From assembly GCA_030248215.1 (NCBI GenBank), contig JASANG010003494.1:1-64000 (forward strand): a stretch of 64,000 nt of DNA, written 5' to 3'. Every line of letters begins with the position of its first letter. The stretch's first letter is position 1. The notes beneath the pieces were generated by a model. It did no database searches and was not told where the DNA came from. It was given only the letters and a program-made list of their open reading frames with translations. Below are positions 53,501 through 59,500 of this stretch, piece by piece. Position numbers and translations under genes: made by a program. Source of the DNA: Enoplolaimus lenunculus (taxonomy: Eukaryota > Nematoda > Enoplea > Enoplida > Thoracostomopsidae).

Positions 53501-56500
53501 CACTCTTGATTTCACCGAGAGTGGATGATATATTACATAACAAGAGTGTGCAACTGGGTACATTCTGCGTACAAAAGAATGTACCCAGCGCACGTTGCGT
53601 TTTTGGCCGACCCCCGCCACATAATATGTCATGCCAAAAAGTGCTCAGAATATAGTCTAAAAACTACAGAATATTATATCATGGTACATTGACCCCCCTT
53701 AAATAAGGAAAATACACCAAAAATACACGCGTGATCGGATTTTTTGTGCAACGCGAGATCCGACAGTTGCATACTCTTGTCCGTGATCATCCAGTCTTGG
53801 TATCACCAAGAGTCGATAATGGTTTCAACAAGAGTGTGCAACTGGGTACATTCTGTGTACAAATGAATGTACCAGGCACGCGTTGCATTTTTCCGCTTAC
53901 CCCTCTTCATTTGGGAGGGGTGTTGAAAACTGGAACGCAGGCAAATACTGTTGCGATACACAGTGCAAACATTGTTCAATTGTATTCTTGATTTAGGTTT
54001 AACTGAGTTCTGTGTGCAGTTGACCCCCCTAAATAAGGGGGGGTATGGGCAAAACGCAACGCGCGGTGGTACTTTTTATCGTCACGCGTATTTTTGGAAG
54101 TTGCACACTCTTATTATCGACTCTTGGTATCACTAATAAAATATTTTAATTTATTTTATGTTTAGCTATTTGTAAGCTTAAGCTTGCTTTGTGTTCAGTG
54201 TTATTTAGGTTAAAAGTAACCGGAAATTTAAGTCTACTCAAACTGATTTTAAGTTTGTTAAGTAGTTTATTTAAATTTTTAGTTTGTTAAGTAGTTTATT
54301 TAAATTTTAAGTTTGTTAAGTAGTTTATTTAAATTTTTAGTTTGTTAAGTAGTTTATTTAAATTTTAAGTTTGTTAAGTAGTTTATTTAAATTTTTAGTT
54401 TGTTAAGTAGTTTATTTAAATTTTAAGTTTGTTAAGTAGTTTATTTAAATTTTTAGTTTGTTAAGTAGTTTATTTAAATTTTAAGTTTGTTAAGTAGTTT
54501 ATTTAAATTTTAAGTTTGTTAAGTAGTTTATTTAAATTTTAAGTTTGTTAATTATTTTATTTAATTTATTTATTAATTTTAATTTTGTTAAGTAGTTTAT
54601 TTAAATTTTTAGTTTGTTAAGTAGTTTATTTAAATTTTAAGTTTGTTAAGTAGTTTATTTAAATTTTTAGTTTGTTAAGTAGTTTATTTAAATTTTAAGT
54701 TTGTTAAGTAGTTTATTTAAATTTTAAGTTTGTTAAGTAGTTTATTTAAATTTTAAGTTTGTTAAGTAGTTTATTTAAATTTTAAGTTTGTTAAGTAGTT
54801 TATTTAAATTTTTAGTTTGTTAAGTAGTTTATTTAAATTTTAAGTTTGTTAATATTTTTTAAAGTTTGTTAAGTAGTTTATTTAAATTTTAAGTTTGTTA
54901 AGTAGTTTATTTAAACTTTTAGTTTGTTAAGTAGTTTATTTAAATTTTAAGTTTGTTAAGTAGTTTATTTAAATTTTAAGTTTGTTAAGTAGTTTATTTA
55001 AATTTTTAGTTTGTTAAGTAGTTTATTTAAATTTTAAGTTTGTTAAGTAGTTTATTTAAATTTTTAGTTTGTTAAGTAGTTTATTTAAATTTTAAGTTTG
55101 TTAAGTAGTTTATTTAAATTTTAAGTTTGTTAAGTAGTTTATTTAAATTTTAAGTTTGTTAAGTAGTTTATTTAAATTTTTAGTTTGTTAAGTAGTTTAT
55201 TTAAATTTTAAGTTTGTTAAGTAGTTTATTTAAATTTTTAGTTTGTTAAGTAGTTTATTTAAATTTTAAGTTTGTTAAGTAGTTTATTTAAATTGAAGGT
55301 TTTAGCGAGCAGGATTTGTTAGTATTTACGAAATGACTATATATAAATTTATAGAGGGTCAATATACATTTTTTACACCGAATTTCTTTATTCTATCGAT
55401 AAATTGGCCAATATAAACCAACGCTGGAGGTGCGTTTATTAAACTGAAGCTAAACCTAAGCCTAACGGTCCCAAACTCTAAGTGCATCAGTTTCTCTGTC
55501 TTGCAAAGTAAGATTTTCGGTCGCTTTTCACGAAAAGACCAAATTTATTGAGAATAGTTGCACAAATTTAATTACTCAGTGTAAGCATAAAATTCGTTTG
55601 TTGGTCTCCCTACGTTGTCAGTGCACTAAAGGGTATCAAGACCACTCGTCGCCCGATAACTTTTAAAACAAAATTTGATCGACTCGACAATTCGTCGCCC
55701 GACAACTTTTAATCCAAAATTTCATCGACTCGACAATTCGTCGCCCGACAACTTTTAATCCAAAATTTCATCGACTCGACAATTCGTCGCCCGACAACTT
55801 AATCCAAAATTTCATCGACTCGACAATTCGTCGCCCGACAACTTTTAATCCAAAATTTCATCGACTCGACAATTCGTCGCCAGACAACTTTTAATCCAAA
55901 ATTTCATCGACTCGACAATTCGTCGCCTGACAACTTTTAATTCAAAATTTCATCGACTCGACAATTCGTCGTCCATCATTTTATGCTTAGGATTAGATTT
56001 ACGCTTAGGATTACAAATTGGATTGTTCTTAAATTTATCCATAGGTTTTACGACACTGTTGGGCGACAAGTTGTCGGACGACGAATTGCCGCAGATTCAG
56101 ACAACAGAAGCGGGGTTAAGTTAAGGATAACTTCAGCGATTGTAATTCGAAACCTGTTAGCCAGATTGGGGTCAATTGAGGCGTATCCCCATCGAATGGC
56201 TTCGAAAACACTTTATTTCTGTTAACAAATATGCGCTTACAAATTAATTTGCTATAAAATTAAAAATACAGTCGCTGTGGCGTAACCAAACCAAAATTCT
56301 GTTATTTACTGTTCTGGTAAACTGGCAAATATATCTTAGTAGCGTATAATAGATTTATGACCAGTTGAAAATTTAGTAAATGCAAACTTCTCAATGAAAT
56401 CAAGCTTCAATATCTTTATTCTAAGCCTCGAGTTCAAATATTTTAATTTTTAAGCAAACATTGGCTAACCAATACGCCGCCCCAGTTGACGACAACTTGA

Positions 56501-59500
56501 GTGTGGACGTCAAACAGAATCAACCAATTGCGGTTCAACCTAGCGAACCAATACCTGCACCGTCTTCGGTGGTTCAAGACCAAGGCACCGTTGAAATCAA
56601 GGATGAAACTTTGAAATTATTCAAATCGTCAAATTTTCAAATTCAAAAGCCCCCTGCAACAGATCACGCTGCCCACCAAGTTCGATCCCGGAATATTTCC
56701 GTTCCCAAGCTGCTTGCATTTGTCAGCAAACATGTTCACCTGTCACCGGAACAGCTTCCTCGGTGGTCATTTAATCCTGTTGATGATAATATTTTAATTA
56801 GTCGAAAAATCTTAGTTTCTAGTCAGTCTAATTATTCGCATCATAGGCCTGTTAACTCAGAGTTTGACTCAACTCAAACGAGTTTACAACAAATTGGGAT
56901 AGAAAATCAACTGAACTCTGGTGTTAGTGAAGAGGGTAACGGAAATCCTAGCGAAGATAGAATTTGTGAATCTCAACCAAGGCTTCAACAAGACAAACAG
57001 GACTTAGAAGCTGATTTAGACGAACCAGAATTTAAGCTGGGTAGCATCGCTTTAGAGCCTAAACTAACATCAGCTGATCAACAAACAGCTAATAACGCGA
57101 CACACGAAATTGAGGGTAGCTATGTGACCGAACAAACTACTAGTTTTATTGACCAAAGTTGCACAGAAGGGGCTATCGAAAGTCATATTCGAGATTTAGA
57201 AGATCGTCAAAATCCACCCAACTCAAGTTTTCCAGAAGATATCCGAAATAAAAACACTACCACATTACAATCGGAAACCTTTCAGTCGATCGGTGAGCTA
57301 TCAGAAACTGTGTACAAAGACCCGAACGAACTCGCTTTGTTATCGCATTGCACTAACCCAAGCTTAACCGCATCACCAGAGAAGAATACTCAAGAACCGC
57401 TTGCGATTAGCCCCAGCCCGAGCCTTTCTGAACACCAAGCAACGAGTCCGGTATTCTACCAGACCCTCCGATACGTTCAACCCCTTCATCCACCGGATTC
57501 CCTCTCACAAGAACCGCAACTCTTCCCACAGACAGATCTTCGTCTTCGACTAGCAGCGTCTGACGTCTACGCCACCTCAAATTGCAAAGGCCGGTCTCGC
57601 CAAGCAACCGTCCTAGCTCAAACTAGCGACCACCGTCCATACACCACCGTAGTACCCTTAAACCGGGTATCCCTTGATTGTGAAGTCCGACCCGTGGACC
57701 CTTGTAATCATACGGTTACCATACATCTTGTTGATTGGGAGCTATGCTATCATAAAACAGAGATATTTGTTTCAAGTATTCATAAGGACGCGAGGGACCT
57801 AGGCGGTGAGTATGAAGCAAGCCAGAAACCAGAGGTCTCTCGCCCAGCGACTGAATACATCCTGGAAGCGTCCTCCGTTACCAAGCAACGTGAGACGTTG
57901 TCGAAAACGACAATAACCAACTCAGGCAGTCATAAAGATAAGACAGACTCTTGCGTCGAGGTAAGTGTCGGCCAGGAAGAAACTGTACCCAATCGTGAGG
58001 CGGACTTTGACGGACCTAGCAGCGCCGTTAAGGAAACACACGACCAGGAACCAAAGACTGAAGAGAAAATTGAAACTGCAGAGGTTGAAGTTAGCCTCAC
58101 CCGGCCTCATTCGCTCTACGATAATTTAGTGGAACTTGAAAGGTCTGTAAAAACCAAGAAAGGTGAAGAAGATACCGCAGGTATTAGAAACCCGTCAAAA
58201 TTGATTGCAACCGCAGAAACGGTAGTGTTCCGAAATCCTGAGTCTGTACACGTTCGGCAACTTATCGCAAGCGGCAGCACAAGTTCACCAATGCTCAACA
58301 AGCGGCTCCAACGGGGTCCTGAACGATCCAGTCGGCTGTCGCAAAAACTGGACGCTGATCGGGCAGACCCGTCAGTGAATCTACGACCACTGTCGGACGG
58401 ATACAATCTTAGCACTGCCCGGCAGAGCTACGTACGAAGTTCACTATCGGAAAAAGTTCGCCGTCGTCTCACGAACTGGACCGCACTGACCTCTGGGGCG
58501 ACTCCTGGTCAGACGCCTTCCACAGGCAAGCCAGCAGACAGTAGAAGTATTGCAGATTGCGCTGAATGCAGTCAAATTGATAATAGCAATTTATGTGTTG
58601 CATCTAAACGAGAAAACTCTTCGCTACCAGAACGAATTGCACAACTTTTCTGGGTGACATCACGCAAACGGATTCCTGATCCAAGACGAGGGTCCGGCTC
58701 CTATCATCGACATACCGTTGGGGTAGAACTTCCAAGCACTACGAGTCACGGTATTCGAGAAAGAAAACGAAGCGACCCGCGGCTTAATTTTGGCGTTTCT
58801 GGTAAAACCGGTTCAACTGAAGAACAATCAAAATCTGGTCAAACGTTTGTGGGTGCAAAACCAACTGACAACAGTGCAAATTCCGAAACGTGGTCCAATA
58901 CGCGAACCAAAATGACGAGACAACATAAACCAAATGTGGAATGCTCAAAAAGTCATTGGTACGTTGAAATGGTGAACTCCTCAAATGATGAGTTGTGCTC
59001 AAAACGACCACGAACACCTGATTCGAGTAAGAGTGCACCAGGTTGTCAGGATATTATTGGCCGTTCTGCCTTAAGCGAAGAATCCAAAACAGACAACTGT
59101 ATCCCTACTGCATTGAAAAAGTCTCCGGTCCTTACACAACGGCGGAAAAAGCGACAGATACGCATTGAGAAACAACACATGCAGCAGCAGCAACAACAAC
59201 AGCAGCAGCAGCAACAACAACAGCAGCAGCAGCAGCACGAGCAGCAACAACAACAACAACACCACCACCACCACCACCAACAGCAACAAAAAGTGACTAA
59301 TCTGAGTCACTCTTCGAATGAGATGAACCAATCCGAATCAACTAGTCAAATTTCAACCAAAATAAGCACCCCATCAGAATCAACCACCGCATGTCCTTTG
59401 AATGAGACCAGCCAATCTGAGTCAACAAATCAACCAGCAAATGAAGTCAGCAACCAATCTAAATTAACGACGAAAAGCTCTTGGAATCCCATCAACCAAT

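Noticed and set aside
59071-59331. Leu/Val-rich minus-strand frame resembling a membrane protein
   Set aside because: It is the antisense of the poly-Gln/His tract in the last exon of the PP2C-like gene.
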